Part shown: piece by piece, positions 21,995-32,691 of the stretch
How positions within the stretch are numbered: position 1 is the first letter of the stretch
How the letters are laid out: every line of letters begins with the position of its first letter
DNA from: Spiroplasma endosymbiont of Labia minor
GTDB taxonomy: Bacteria > Bacillota_I > Bacilli_A > Mycoplasmatales > Mycoplasmataceae
DNA: 64,000 bases
NCBI RefSeq assembly: GCF_964019845.1
Contig: NZ_OZ026465.1
Span: 434,001 to 498,000, forward strand
Direction: 5' to 3'
Notes under the pieces: generated by a model
What the model saw: the letters and a program-made list of their open reading frames with translations, nothing else
What the model was told of the DNA's origin: nothing
Database searches by the model: none
Program-made: the position numbers and the translations under genes

Positions 21995-24553
21995 ATGAAA
22001 TTATTTAAAAAGCCATTCTGAACTAAAGAACGAAAAATTTGATTAAAAATATTTTTATGAATATCTGTGATTGTAATACCTATATGCTCATTTATTCTGT
22101 ATTTTCTTTTAGCTTTTATCTTTGATTGAAAAATACTTGTTAATAATTTTAAATTAGTTTTTAAAAATGATATTAGATATTTATTTATATCAATTGCAAT
22201 TATTATTATTTCATGAATATTGTTTTGTGGTTACTGAATAATTTTCAAAACCAAAAAACACGATCAATACATTAAAAAAACAGATAGAGATGATTATGGT
22301 GGTGCCAAATGATTAAAAAATGATTTAAATACAGATGAGCAAGAACCAATTGATAAATATTTAAAGCATTTTATTGTTAAACCAGTAAAACCATTTTGAC
22401 TAACAGCTACAGAAGGTACAAAAGATAAAAAACTAGTTATGCATGGAGCTGATGTTAGAGATGCTGTACATAATTTAGTATTAGGTGCGACGGGTTCTGG
22501 TAAGGGGCAAAAACTAGTTATGCCAAATGCTGTTGGCAATGCCAGAATTAAAGAAGTTTATGATGATAAAGGCAATTTAACAAATTGTAAACCGGCAATG
22601 CTATTTACAGATCCAAAAGGTGAACTAAAAGCTAATTTAGCTGGTGAACTTGTAAGAAATGGCTATGAAGTTTTAACTTTAAATTTACGTGATACAGATG
22701 AATCATCATATTGAAATCCACTAAAAAATACTTATGATTACTGAATAAAAGGATTGGACTGAGAAAAAGATAATATTGATTCAGAGAAATTTATAGCTTA
22801 TGATTTATTAGAAAAATATGTCATTGAACATAAAATGTTATGCAATATTCATAAAGAAACTCATTGTTTTGAATGTTTAAACGGATTTAAAGAATTTAGA
22901 CAAGAAGAATTACAAGTTTTAATTAATAAATTAGATAACATTAATGATGATATGGAAATTGAAAATGATGAAAGAGATAAAAAAACTGCAGAAATTCAAG
23001 AGCAGATTAATAAATTTAATGACTGAATTATTTTATATTTTTCTAAAATTGAAAATATTTGATTTGTTTCAACAGAACAAAAAGATATAACCATTTTTAA
23101 TAAAATAGAAAAATATAAAAATGAAGCATATGAAGAAATTACAGATATTACTGATACTATCTTGGATTGTGGTGAGGATACCAAAAACAAGAATTTTTAT
23201 GAAACGGCAAAAGGTTTAATGTCTGGAATGATCAAAGTCATGCTAGATATTATTGAAGTTAATCGAGATATTTTGCCTTTAGAAAAATTTAATTTACCAA
23301 CAATTACCAAATTAATGGCCAATGAAAAAATGTTAAAAATATGATGAAAAAATTATGCAAAAAACGGTCGTGAACTAAATGATGCATGAACATCAGCATC
23401 TAAAGTTATTGATCAAAGTGAAAAGCAAGCACCAATGTATTTTTCAATAATATCAACTGCGTTACAGATATTTGAGTCAAGACCGTTAAGAAAAGTTTTA
23501 TGTACACCAAAAAAAAGAGCAAATATTTTAGATTTATTTAATTTTGTAACAAAAGAGAAACCAAAAGCTATTTTTATTATCTTACCTGATGAGAAAAAAG
23601 ATAAACATCCATTAGCGGCGTTATTTGTTGCTCAACTTTATAAAGCCAATGCATTTATAGCTTCACAAAATGTTAAAACCAAAGGAAGAGATGAACTAGA
23701 CAGAGATATGCTGTGATTTTTAGATGAATTTGGTAATATGCCAGCAATCCCTAATTTTGACACTTATTTAACGGTTTCACATTCTAGAAGGATGTTTTTT
23801 ATGTTATTTTTACAAGATTTATCACAATTAAATCTTAAATATGATAAAGCACAAACAGCAATTAAATCTAACTGTCTTTTATGAACTTATTTAAAGTCAA
23901 ACTCAAGAGAAGATTTAAAAACAGTGTCTGATTTAATTGGTGATGAAACGATATTAACCGCATCACATAATACCAATGCTAAGATGAATGAAAATAAAGC
24001 TTGAACTTTAACTTCAAAAAAATTAATTAATGAAACTAACTTAAAATTATTGCCATTATCATATAGTGTTATTTTGTATTATGTTTCAAATCCATCGATT
24101 TGTAAAATGGAGTATGCTTATAATTTTGAAAAATTCTTAAATTTAAAAGCTAATTTTAGAGAAGAAAATAGACTACAGCGATTTGATTATGAACAAGATC
24201 ATTATTTTAATTTATTTAGTATTGATTTTGATAAGCTAATTGAAAATAAGGCAAATGAAAACGATAATTTAGAATCAAGTAATGATGTTGAATTAGAAAC
24301 ATTAGATGATAATGACTTTGATATTCTAGAATTTGATGATATTGATTCAGAGGAAAAACAATTAGAAACTGAAATAGACATCGCAAAAAAAGAGTTAGAG
24401 TTAAGAAATAAAATTATCGAAATATCTAAATCTGAATCAAGAATGACAACTTTAGAAAAAGAAAGATATCGTGATTTAGTGCACCAGTTAGTAGAAATTA
24501 CAACTAAAAAAACAAAACTGACATTTTTAACAAAGTATAAAAAAGAAAAATAG
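21995..24553 (+). CDS. TraG/VirD4-family type IV coupling protein
   Basis: 852-aa membrane-anchored ATPase that brings the relaxase-DNA complex to the secretion channel. Two N-terminal membrane helices (about 20-45 and 65-90); Walker A GATGSGKG (164-171); Walker B LWFLDEFGNMPAI (Asp577, about 573-585); the TDPKGEL motif (about 208) is typical of TraG. About 20 in-frame TGA codons are read as Trp. A charged insertion with CNIHKETHCFEC (about 285) could bind a metal. The C-terminal ~150 residues are acidic and helical, the usual substrate-docking tail. Confidence 0.92.
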
Positions 24554-24566
24554 AAAGAAAGATTAT

Positions 24567-24941
24567 ATGCGTAGTATTAATTTAAAATATAACGGTAAAT
24601 CAACTGAATTAAATATCAAAATTATTGCAAAAGAACTAGATGATGGTATATATTTTGATTTTGAAAATGAAGAAAAATTGATAGAATTTAAATCCAAATT
24701 AATTGATAATCTTGTAAAGTGTGATTACAAAATTTATAATAAAAATATTAGAGAACTAGCTAAGAAATTGGAGTTGGAAATTGTGACTAAAAAATGTGAA
24801 GAGCGTATTGAAGAAGCAGTTAAAGAATTTAAGCAAAAATTAGATTTATATGAAAAAGCACTTGAAAAACTTGGTGTGAATATAAATGATTTAGCTAAAG
24901 AACACAGTAATGATTTAAATACAGAAATGGAATTTGACTAA
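24567..24941 (+). CDS. Helical hypothetical protein
   Basis: 124-aa, charged protein, the second half of which (RELAKKLELEIVTKK onward) is predicted coiled coil. SD GAAAGAAAG precedes it; the stop overlaps the next start (TAATG). It follows TraG, so a relaxosome or adaptor role is possible but unproven. Confidence 0.6.
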   Translation: MRSINLKYNGKSTELNIKIIAKELDDGIYFDFENEEKLIEFKSKLIDNLVKCDYKIYNKNIRELAKKLELEIVTKKCEERIEEAVKEFKQKLDLYEKALEKLGVNINDLAKEHSNDLNTEMEFD

Positions 24942-25141
24942 TGGCTAAAATAGAAATAGAAATTAATATTCCATTAAATGGTAAAATTTTTAATTTTGTA
25001 GATAAACAATCCAGAGAAAATTTAATGAAAGAAATAGAAAAATTTGATGGTGATTCAAGAATTAAAATAATGAAAGATATAACTAATTTATTGCAAAATT
25101 CATTTAAACAAATTAATGTTGATTTAGAAAAAATAAAGTAA
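24941..25141 (+). CDS. Small hypothetical protein
   Basis: 66-aa charged protein, translationally coupled to the previous gene. Last gene before leader B. Function unknown. Confidence 0.55.
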   Translation: MAKIEIEINIPLNGKIFNFVDKQSRENLMKEIEKFDGDSRIKIMKDITNLLQNSFKQINVDLEKIK

Positions 25142-25149
25142 TTCGATTT

Positions 25150-25262
25150 TTAAATGTTATACTAATTGTAGATAAGCAAAGCATTTAAACAGACAAAGTC
25201 TCTGTTTTGGCTTTGTTTTTTTGTGTTTAAATGCTACTTATCATGTATAGATAAGGAGAAAT
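25150..25262 (+). promoter_or_regulatory. Conserved ICE leader RNA, copy B (VirB2/VirB6 operon)
   Basis: The most complete copy. TGTTATACT (TATACT 25158-25163); GATAAG (25171-25176) pairs with CTTATC (25237-25242); GCATTTAAAC (25181-25190) pairs with GTTTAAATGC (25225-25234); inside are ACAGAC/GTC-TCTGT and CAAAG/CTTTG hairpins, the latter followed by T8. A second GATAAG (25250-25255) overlaps SD AAGGAG and can pair with the same CTTATC, giving two mutually exclusive folds. Confidence 0.75.
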
Positions 25263-25269
25263 AAAAATT

Positions 25270-25599
25270 TTGAATTCATATAATAAAAAGATGATTAATT
25301 CTGCAAATGGTAAACTTAGTGAATTAAGTGATTTAATAGAAGGATCATTTGCTGTAAAAGTTAGTATAACCAAAAAAGATAAATATGATTGCAAAATTGC
25401 CAAATATTGAAATAGCAAAAATTATGAAGAATTTACTGTAGATAATTTTCTTTTAAAAGAAAATTTTGATGCAAAATTGCCAAAATATATTGTTTATTCT
25501 AACGATGATAGTATTTTTGGTAAATTTTATTCGGATGATGAAATTAGTTTGGCATTAAAAAAGGAATATGAACAAGTGCAAGAAATGGAGATGGATTAA
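25270..25599 (+). CDS. Hypothetical protein, first gene after leader B
   Basis: 109-aa soluble acidic protein of unknown function. TTG at 25270 is chosen because SD AAGGAG (25253-25258) is correctly spaced; the alternative ATG at 25291 is too far. It ends two bases before the VirB2-like gene. Confidence 0.55.
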
Positions 25600-25601
25600 T
25601 T

Positions 25602-25955
25602 GTGGCAGAATTAAAACTAAATTATAATTTAAAATTTATAAACCAAAATATTAAACCATTTGACAGTTCAGATGGTGAAGTTGATTTTTCACCGATGGTT
25701 ACTTTAATTAAAGGAATAGGTTTATCAGTTTTAAGTGCTGTATTATCTGTTGCCTTATTATATTTAATCTTTTTAATAGTTAGAGTTGGTTTTCGAATAG
25801 CTCATGCAGCAGCAGAAGGTGACACGGAAGGTAAAGCAAAAGCAGTTAAAGATTTATTGTGAATCATTTTTGGTTTTGTGATTATTATGACAGCAACTGT
25901 CGTTGCCGGTGTTTTTGGAGGTATTTTTATTAATGACTACAATTCAAATTCTTAA
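25602..25955 (+). CDS. VirB2/TrbC-like two-helix membrane protein
   Basis: 117 aa starting at GTG. Two membrane helices (about 37-66 and 88-110) are separated by a short charged loop (AEGDTEGKAKAVKDLLW), the layout of VirB2/TrbC-type pilin subunits of Gram-positive and mollicute T4SS. In a wall-less cell a pilus is unlikely; a channel component is more plausible. VirB6-like gene follows 16 bases downstream. Confidence 0.65.
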
Positions 25956-25971
25956 AAAGGAGATGCTTTAG

Positions 25972-27609
25972 ATGGGTGCAATTATAGGTGTATTTTATGA
26001 TATTATTTGGGGTGTTCTAATTAAAGGCCCATTATTGATTATTTCTATTGCAGATAATATTGTTAAATACTTAAGTAGCGGTATTACATTTGATTTACTC
26101 TTTGGTGGTAAAGAAAATGTGTCAATTGATCATATACCATTTCAATTTTGATTATTTGCTTTATTGGCACTATTTTTTGGTGTGTTATTATTTGTGATAA
26201 ATTATTTAGTTCTATTATTTAAAGATGAATTAGCTGTCAAAGAAAGAATTATTAAATCCTTAAAATCAACGGTAATGGCTATTTCATTTACTTTTATTAT
26301 TCCATTTGCTTTTATATTAGGTATGTATTTAGTAGAATTTTTTCAAAAGGGAATTGATTTGGCATTAGGTGGTCATAGTGCTAATTTGGCGGATACTTTA
26401 TATAATTTAGGTAATCCCAATTGAGATGGAACATCAGATAACATTCCATCAGATTATAGTGCACCAGGAAACATCAAAGATTATAATATGTTTATTCAAA
26501 TTTTGGGTGTTGCATTTATGATTTATATAATTGTGATGTTATTACTTGGTTTAGTCAAAATGGTTTGTGATTTGTTTTTCTTATTTATTATTTCACCATT
26601 GATTTGTGTTACTATGATTTCAGATAATGGTCAACGTTTAAAAACTTGAAATGACATGGTAATTTCTAAAATGGCAGCTAATTTAGGTGCATTATTGGGG
26701 TATGGATGTTTTGCTATTTTTATTATTAAATTTAATGGTGTAGCACAAGAAAAATTTAATTGAGCAGAAAGAACTTTATTAATGTTAGCATTTATTGCTG
26801 GTGGTGGTATGTTTGCTTTAAATGCACCACAAATGATGGCTTCATTTATTGGTGAAGCTGTTGGAACTAATGAAGGTAGAGCAATGTTAGCATCATTTGG
26901 TCATGTCAAAGGCATGGCATTTACCGGGTTAGGTTTTATGGCAACCGCATTAGGTTTAAAGAAAAAAGCAATGGGTGGAGGATTAGCAAACGCCAAACGT
27001 GGTGGTATGTTTTCTAAATTTAGAGGTAATTCAGCAGGTGGACAAAATCAAGTTTACGATGATCAAATTCAACCTAATTCAACGCCAGTTACAGCACCAG
27101 ATAAAGGTTTATCTGAAAGTATGGCAAGAGCTAAAAACGCTCGTATGAGAAGAACTGGTATACCAGGATACATTGGCAAATTAACTCGTGCTGGTGTGAT
27201 TGGTGGTCATGCAGTTAAATCGATATTTTCTAAACGTTCGTGATCAAATGCAGGAACTGTTATTAAAAATGCAGCATCAACTGCAGCAAGTGTGATAGTT
27301 GGCAATACAGCAGGTATTGTGAAAGAACGAAAATTGAGAAGTGATGAGATGTCTAAATATACATTTACCACACATAATGAAAATTATAAGGAGAAAACAA
27401 ATTATTTAGAAAAACAAATTATTTTAAATAGAAATACAGGTAATACTTACAAAGCTATTAAACTTGAACAGAAATTAAATAAAATGAATAATATTGAAAA
27501 TAACAATTATTTAAAACGTGATATAAAAAATCAGATAATATCTGAAAAATTAACAAGAAAAAATAATGAGAGAATAGATAAAAACCATAAAAAAACAAAA
27601 GCAAAATAG
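25972..27609 (+). CDS. VirB6/TrbL-like polytopic T4SS channel protein
   Basis: 545 aa. The first ~330 residues contain six or more membrane helices, with the conserved-looking WLFALLALFF, FIISPLICVTMI and LLMLAFIAGGGMF segments; the remaining ~215 residues are Gly/Lys-rich and basic, ending in a coiled coil. This is the usual architecture of VirB6-like proteins in Gram-positive and mycoplasma ICEs, which form the inner channel. SD AAAGGAG lies before ATG. Terminator directly after. Confidence 0.78.
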
Positions 27610-27629
27610 ATAGAAATATCTATTTTTTT
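27603..27629 (+). terminator. Rho-independent terminator
   Basis: AAATAGATA pairs with TATCTATTT around GAAA (27604-27624), followed by T7. The stem overlaps the VirB6-like stop codon. Confidence 0.8.
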
Positions 27630-27633
27630 GTTT

Positions 27634-27649
27634 TATAATGTACATGTAC
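27634..27649 (+). promoter_or_regulatory. -10 box with adjacent palindrome
   Basis: TATAAT (27634-27639) is followed at once by the perfect palindrome GTACATGTAC (27640-27649), which would lie over the transcription start. Suits an operator for the gene at 27676. Confidence 0.45.
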
Positions 27650-27675
27650 GTAAAATACAATGGGATGGTATATTT

Positions 27676-28104
27676 ATGGGAATAGCAGATTCATCAATAG
27701 GAAGACTCCTAGGATTATTAACACCAGAAGAAAAAGAATACAACAAAAAAATAGACGAAGCACAAAAAAAAATAAATAAGGCGAAAAAAATGTTTTCAAA
27801 TGAGCGAAATGATTATGATGCATTAGTTAAATATGATCAATGATTATCCTCATTTGATCCAGAAATAATTTCTGAACATTTAAAAAACGAAATGAGTAAT
27901 GATAAATTTGTAGCTGATTCAATAATGAACAGTGCTATGTCAAGAATGAAAAATTTAAGAAATAGACAACTAAATATAAAAAGTGATGAAATTAATTTGA
28001 ATAATGATAATGAAAATCAATTAAATCTTGAAATTCAAATTAAAGAAAAAGAACTTGAATTATTAAAATTAAAAGCACAACTTAATAGAAATATTGAGAA
28101 ATAA
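27676..28104 (+). CDS. Coiled-coil hypothetical protein
   Basis: 142-aa charged protein. Residues 20-45 and 105-140 are strong coiled-coil candidates (heptad Leu/Ile with Lys/Glu). No signal peptide. ATG at 27676 chosen over upstream non-ATG codons because it follows a -10 box and a GGGATGG sequence. Function unknown. Confidence 0.6.
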
Positions 28105-28114
28105 TGTGGTAAAT

Positions 28115-28128
28115 TTTCCCTAGGGAAA
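28115..28128. promoter_or_regulatory. 14-bp perfect palindrome upstream of cargo operon
   Basis: TTTCCCTAGGGAAA, a GC-richer perfect palindrome in the 77-bp gap before the HNH gene. Candidate binding site for a dimeric regulator, or part of a short hairpin. Confidence 0.45.
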
Positions 28129-28181
28129 TTATTCACTTGGTTTAAACATTAAATGATATGTGTAGAATGGAATTAGAGATT

Positions 28182-28457
28182 ATGAATTTAAATCAATTAA
28201 GTATAGACGTGTGAAATAAAGCAGTAAATTGTGACTGTGGTGATGAACCTCAAGATAGTAGTTGAGATCATAAACTATGTGGTATTTGTGAGAAAATTAT
28301 GGTTTGAAATGCGCATGAAAGCGAAAAAACACAAAAAAATTCAAAGTATAGATGAAATATTGATCATATAAGACCGTTGTCTAAAGGTGGAAAAAATAAT
28401 ATTGGTAATTTACATGCTGTTCATGTAGAATGTAATCAAAATAAGGCAGATAAATAG
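28182..28457 (+). CDS. Small HNH endonuclease
   Basis: 91-aa HNH nuclease. CDCG and CGIC (about residues 18-36) give a zinc site; the core WNIDHIRPLSKGG (about 57-69) is followed by NIGNLHAVHVECNQNKADK, with the catalytic DH pair, the central Asn and the final N-K all kept. In-frame ATGs at 28158 and 28167 are alternative starts (up to 99 aa). It heads the operon HNH, ParB-like protein, methyltransferase, suggesting a nuclease subunit of a restriction or defence module. Confidence 0.8.
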
Positions 28458-28481
28458 AAAAATATTATGAGGATAATATGT

Positions 28482-30533
28482 ATGATAATTGATACAAGTA
28501 AGATTAGACTTTGAGGAAAAAATCCAAGATACACTAATTTTGAAAATATAAATTTTAAAGAAATTGGAAAGGAAGATTTTTCTATTGATTCTTTAAAAAA
28601 AACGTTTACTGATAATTATGAAAATAATAAATTTAATTATTTTAAAAATTTATTTAAAAATTCAAAGTCAATAGACAGAATGCTAGAATTAATTGAAAGT
28701 ATTTCAGAAGGGTTTAATCCAAATATAGATGAAATATTAGTTACGAGAAGCAAATTTTTGACTGATAATGGAATATCTAAAAATATAATGTACGTATTGG
28801 AAGGAAATAGAAGGATAACTTGCATAAACCTATTGCTGAATTATGATAATGCAAGAAATTGACTTAAAGAAAATATAACTGAAAGAGAATATAATAAATT
28901 TAAAATTGTATTTGATAAATTTGATAATTCTATTAATTCAAATTTAGAAGAAATAGAAGTTAAATATTATGACACTATAAACAATTTGAATGATGAAATA
29001 TGAAAAACTTTAAATACAAGACACTTTGGAAATAGAAAAGGTAAAATGAATTGACCGCGAGGTTTAGTTTTAGAGTCAATTTACAAAAAAGTATGCGAAA
29101 TAAGAAAAGATATAAATCTTCAAAATAATTCAGAAATGAGTGATGAAGATTTTTTATATATGAAAAAGAAGTTAGAAAACTTTACAGGCAAAACTATTAA
29201 TACTTTTGATTGAAAAGCATCATTGTTCATAAATAAAGTGATAGCAATTTATAATAAAAAGAATCCAAATAATATAATCATATTTTCAGAAACAAATGAG
29301 GAGGGGGCAGAAAAAGATGATAACGTAATAGATGAGAAGAATTCGTTAAATAATGACAATTTAGATTCTTTTTTTTCTGTATCATCTTTAGAATTATCAA
29401 TGGATACTATTAAAATTTTAGATAGCTTTGGCAATAATATTTCATTATCAAAATATATTGATTTAAATATTGATATCAAAAGGTGGACTATAACATCAAA
29501 TTTAGAGAATCAAATTTTTGAAGAATTATTGTCTTATATAGTTGAGTTAATAAAATTAAAAAAATTAAATACTAGAAGATTAGATTTAGACTATGTAAAT
29601 GAAATCATGGCCTTAGTTAGTGTCGTTAAGGTTAGCGATATACCAGCGGTAATAGGCTCTAATCGTAAATATGTGAAGTACGAAAATATTAGTTTTAATC
29701 TTTTGAGTAAACCTTATGACGAAATGATAAAAAAAATAGAATTCAGTAATGATTCAAGAATTTGTGAAATTCAAAAAAATGTTTTAAGAAAAATATACGA
29801 TGGTGTTATTCCTACTTATCAAAAAATATTGCAGAGACATCAACATGGCTTACTTTTTTTAAAAGAAGCTAAAAATCAATTTGAATACGCATTAGTTAAT
29901 TTATGAGAAATTGAAATTACTTCCTTAATAAAAAATAATGCAAATAATAAAATTGAAGAAATACCAATAATATTTTTTTCTGCTTTATTAAGAATGACCT
30001 CTGAAATTTTATTTGCCTGAATCATAGCTAATAATTATTCCGATAGAAGCGAAATTTTAGAGTCAATAAGAGAAGAAATAAAAAAATTAAACGCAAGAAA
30101 TGCTACTTATTTTAAAAATAAAATTATAAATCATTTAGATGAAACAGGTGAAAGTTGAAAAGAGCATTTGACAAACTTATTGTTATTTGAGAAAAAAACT
30201 TGTGAATCTAAAGCAACATATGATTCAATTTTATTAGTTCATAAACAAAAAAATATTGTTAAAGAATTTATAAATGATATCGCAATTATAGATATTGATA
30301 ATAATTATGAAAATTTTATTAATGATGTAGATGAATTTTTAACTTGAGTAAATAAAAATTCTAATATTGGTGGTAAAAGAGATATAATGAATGAAATTAT
30401 ACATAAACCTCATTTAATTAAAAAAATTCATGATAATAATAATACTGAATTTGATGATTTTTCAGAAGAATTGCTTTTCTGATCCGAAAAAATTCTGAAT
30501 TTTGTTGATATGATTATGAATTACCGAGGATAA
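28482..30533 (+). CDS. Large protein with N-terminal ParB/sulfiredoxin-like domain
   Basis: 683 aa. An N-terminal segment with DEILVTRS... and YVLEGNRRITCINLL (about residues 85-123) matches the ParB-N/sulfiredoxin fold, in which this block binds nucleotide. The rest is Asn/Lys/Ile-rich, mostly helical, with an acidic linker near residues 265-285; no other domain is recognised. Many TGA-encoded Trp. SD GAGGA precedes ATG at 28482. Its place between an active-looking HNH nuclease and a DNA methyltransferase suggests it is the large sensor/effector or NTPase subunit of a restriction-like system; this is inference. Confidence 0.65.
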
Positions 30534-30620
30534 TACATGTTTTTTATTATTTGCTGGCTAATTATATTTAATTAAATATCGTAATATCAGTAATTTTTTT
30601 TATTTATACTAAATATTAGC

Positions 30621-30646
30621 TATAATAAAAATGAGGTGATAAAATG
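30621..30646 (+). promoter_or_regulatory. Promoter and start region of methyltransferase
   Basis: TATAAT (30621-30626) lies seven bases upstream of TGAGGTGATAAAATG (30632-30646), the SD and start codon. The same 15 bases recur in frame at 30755-30769, giving a second potential initiation site. Confidence 0.55.
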
Positions 30647-31876
30647 AATAATTCAATTAATGAAACTGTAATTTTAGAAAAATTCGATTCTAATCAAAAA
30701 ATAAGTGAGCAAACATTGAAATCAACAGATACTTGAAAAAAACATTCTCGTATGTGAGGTGATAAAATGCACAGAATTTGCTCTTATGTTGCAATGTTTC
30801 CGCCAACATTGGCAAATTACTTTATTGATAAATATTCAAATGAAGGCGATGTCGTGTTGGATACATTCTCAGGTAGAGGTACAACTTTATTAGAATCAAG
30901 AATTTTAAACAGAATTACTTATGCAATTGATTTAAATCCTTTTGCATATATTCTTTCAAAATCAAAAGCTCAAAGTTATCAATTACAGGATGTTGTTAAT
31001 AGAATTAACACATGGGAATATTCATTTTATCAAAATGACAAAAAAATAAAAATAGATCAATCTATGCGAGTATTTTATAGTAAAAGGAATTTAATTCAGC
31101 TTTCATTCATTAAAAATAATTATGGTGATAAATGGCGAGAATTAGATGAAATTGATAATTTCATTTTATCTATAACATTAGGATTAATGCACGGACCAGC
31201 AAGAAAAAATCAGGATACAATGTATTTTTCATTAAGTATGAGCAATTGTATTTCAATGTCTAGTAATTATGTAAAAAATTATGCTAGAAATAAAAAATTA
31301 AAATATCCAAAGGATAATATTTTTCAAAAAATACGTAATCGAGCTATTGAAATTTTACAAAAATCAGATAGTAATAAAAATGATAATTTCGCTCATGTAT
31401 ATTTTGGAAATTCGCTTGAAATAGAAAATTATATGGATAATGTAAAACCTAATTTAATTTTTACATCTCCGCCATATTTGAATATCGTAAATTATACTAA
31501 ACAAAATTGAATTAAAATGTGATTATTAGGATTTGATACAAATAAAAAAAATAAGAGTTTAAAATTAGATGATTATCACAATATAAATGAATACATTAAT
31601 TTTATGCATAATTATTTAAATGCTGTTTTAAATATTATGAATGAAAATACAACATTAGCCTTAGTTATAGGAGACGTTCAAAAAAATGACAAAATATATT
31701 CTTTTAGTCAAATGTGAGATGAAAATCTTAAATATAGACTGAATGATTTGATTTTAAATGAAATATATACTGATGAAATAAATCAAAATAAAAAAGCAAC
31801 CAATTCTATGGGTAAAAAGGCAGGCAAAGCAACTAGAATTGATAAAATATACATATTTAAAAAAATAAATTTATAA
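30644..31876 (+). CDS. DNA methyltransferase with TSPPY motif (N4-cytosine or N6-adenine)
   Basis: 410 aa. HRICSYVAMFPPTLANYFI (from about 42), motif I VVLDTFSGRGTTLLES (about 71-86) and catalytic TSPPY (about 275-279) are in the order of beta-class methyltransferases; SPPY is commonest among N4-cytosine enzymes. Third gene of the HNH/ParB-like/methyltransferase cluster, though with its own promoter, and could protect host DNA from that HNH nuclease. An internal in-frame ATG (30767) with an identical SD would give a 369-aa form starting exactly at the conserved HRI block. Leader C follows its stop. Confidence 0.85.
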
Positions 31877-31879
31877 AAA

Positions 31880-31988
31880 ATGTTATACTATTTTTAGATA
31901 AGCAAAGCATTTAAACGGACAAAGTCTGTTTTGGCTTTGTTTTTTTGTGTTTAAATGCTTTCTTGTCAATTTATAGATAAGGAGAAAT
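31880..31988 (+). promoter_or_regulatory. Conserved ICE leader RNA, copy C
   Basis: TGTTATACT (TATACT 31884-31889); GATAAG (31897-31902) pairs with CTTGTC (31962-31967) using a U-G wobble; GCATTTAAAC (31907-31916) pairs with GTTTAAATGC (31949-31958); inner ACGGAC/GTCTGT and ACAAAG/CTTTGT hairpins, the latter before T7. The second GATAAG (31976-31981) overlaps SD AAGGAG. Drives the genes from 31995. Confidence 0.75.
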
Positions 31989-31994
31989 ATAACT

Positions 31995-32690
31995 ATGAGT
32001 AGTGAAACTCAATATAAAGCAAAATTAAAAGAATTAATAGAAAAGTATAAAAACTTAGTCTTTCAATTTTCGATACATGAAAATTGATATGAAATTAAAA
32101 ATATTCATTTAGTTTTTTTGACAAATTTAGAAAAACTAAATTCAAGTAATGAAAATGATAAATTATCTATTACTGATTTGATGAGAATTAATGAATATAA
32201 TTCAAGACAAACACAAAATAATAAGGACTCATTTTCAAAAATTTATACTGATTTAGTACAGTTAAAAAATTTGTGCCCATTTACTATTAAAAACACAATT
32301 TTAAAAGAAAATTATGAAAATAAAATTGATTATAAATGAGATGAAAAATTAAGACCAAAGAATCCATCTGATTTTGATGTGTTTTTAAATCAGAAAAGGC
32401 AAATTGAAAATGTACATATTAAATATAGACATGAAAATTTTGATAATATACATAATTTTAAATTGAAATGAGATAAGGAATTTAAGGATCAAGAAGACTT
32501 TAAATTCAAAGTAATTTTATATGATAATGAAAATATAATAGATGTAGACGCCGGAAAAATAGCGATTCCTTATGAAATCGTTGATAATGAAAATTACTGA
32601 AAAGAAAATAAAGAATTATATATGCAAGAAATTAAAGAACAAATAAAGAGTTTTTATGATAGAGAAAAAGATTTTCTATTGGAGTTTTAA
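31995..32690 (+). CDS. Hypothetical protein, first gene after leader C
   Basis: 231-aa soluble, charged protein that I do not recognise. Six TGA-encoded Trp. SD AAGGAG is part of the leader switch region. It is followed within two bases by a small gene. Confidence 0.6.
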
Positions 32691-32691
32691 A

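Noticed and set aside
24941-25141. SSB or regulator identity for the small gene before leader B
   Set aside because: The protein is only 66 aa, with no recognisable fold.
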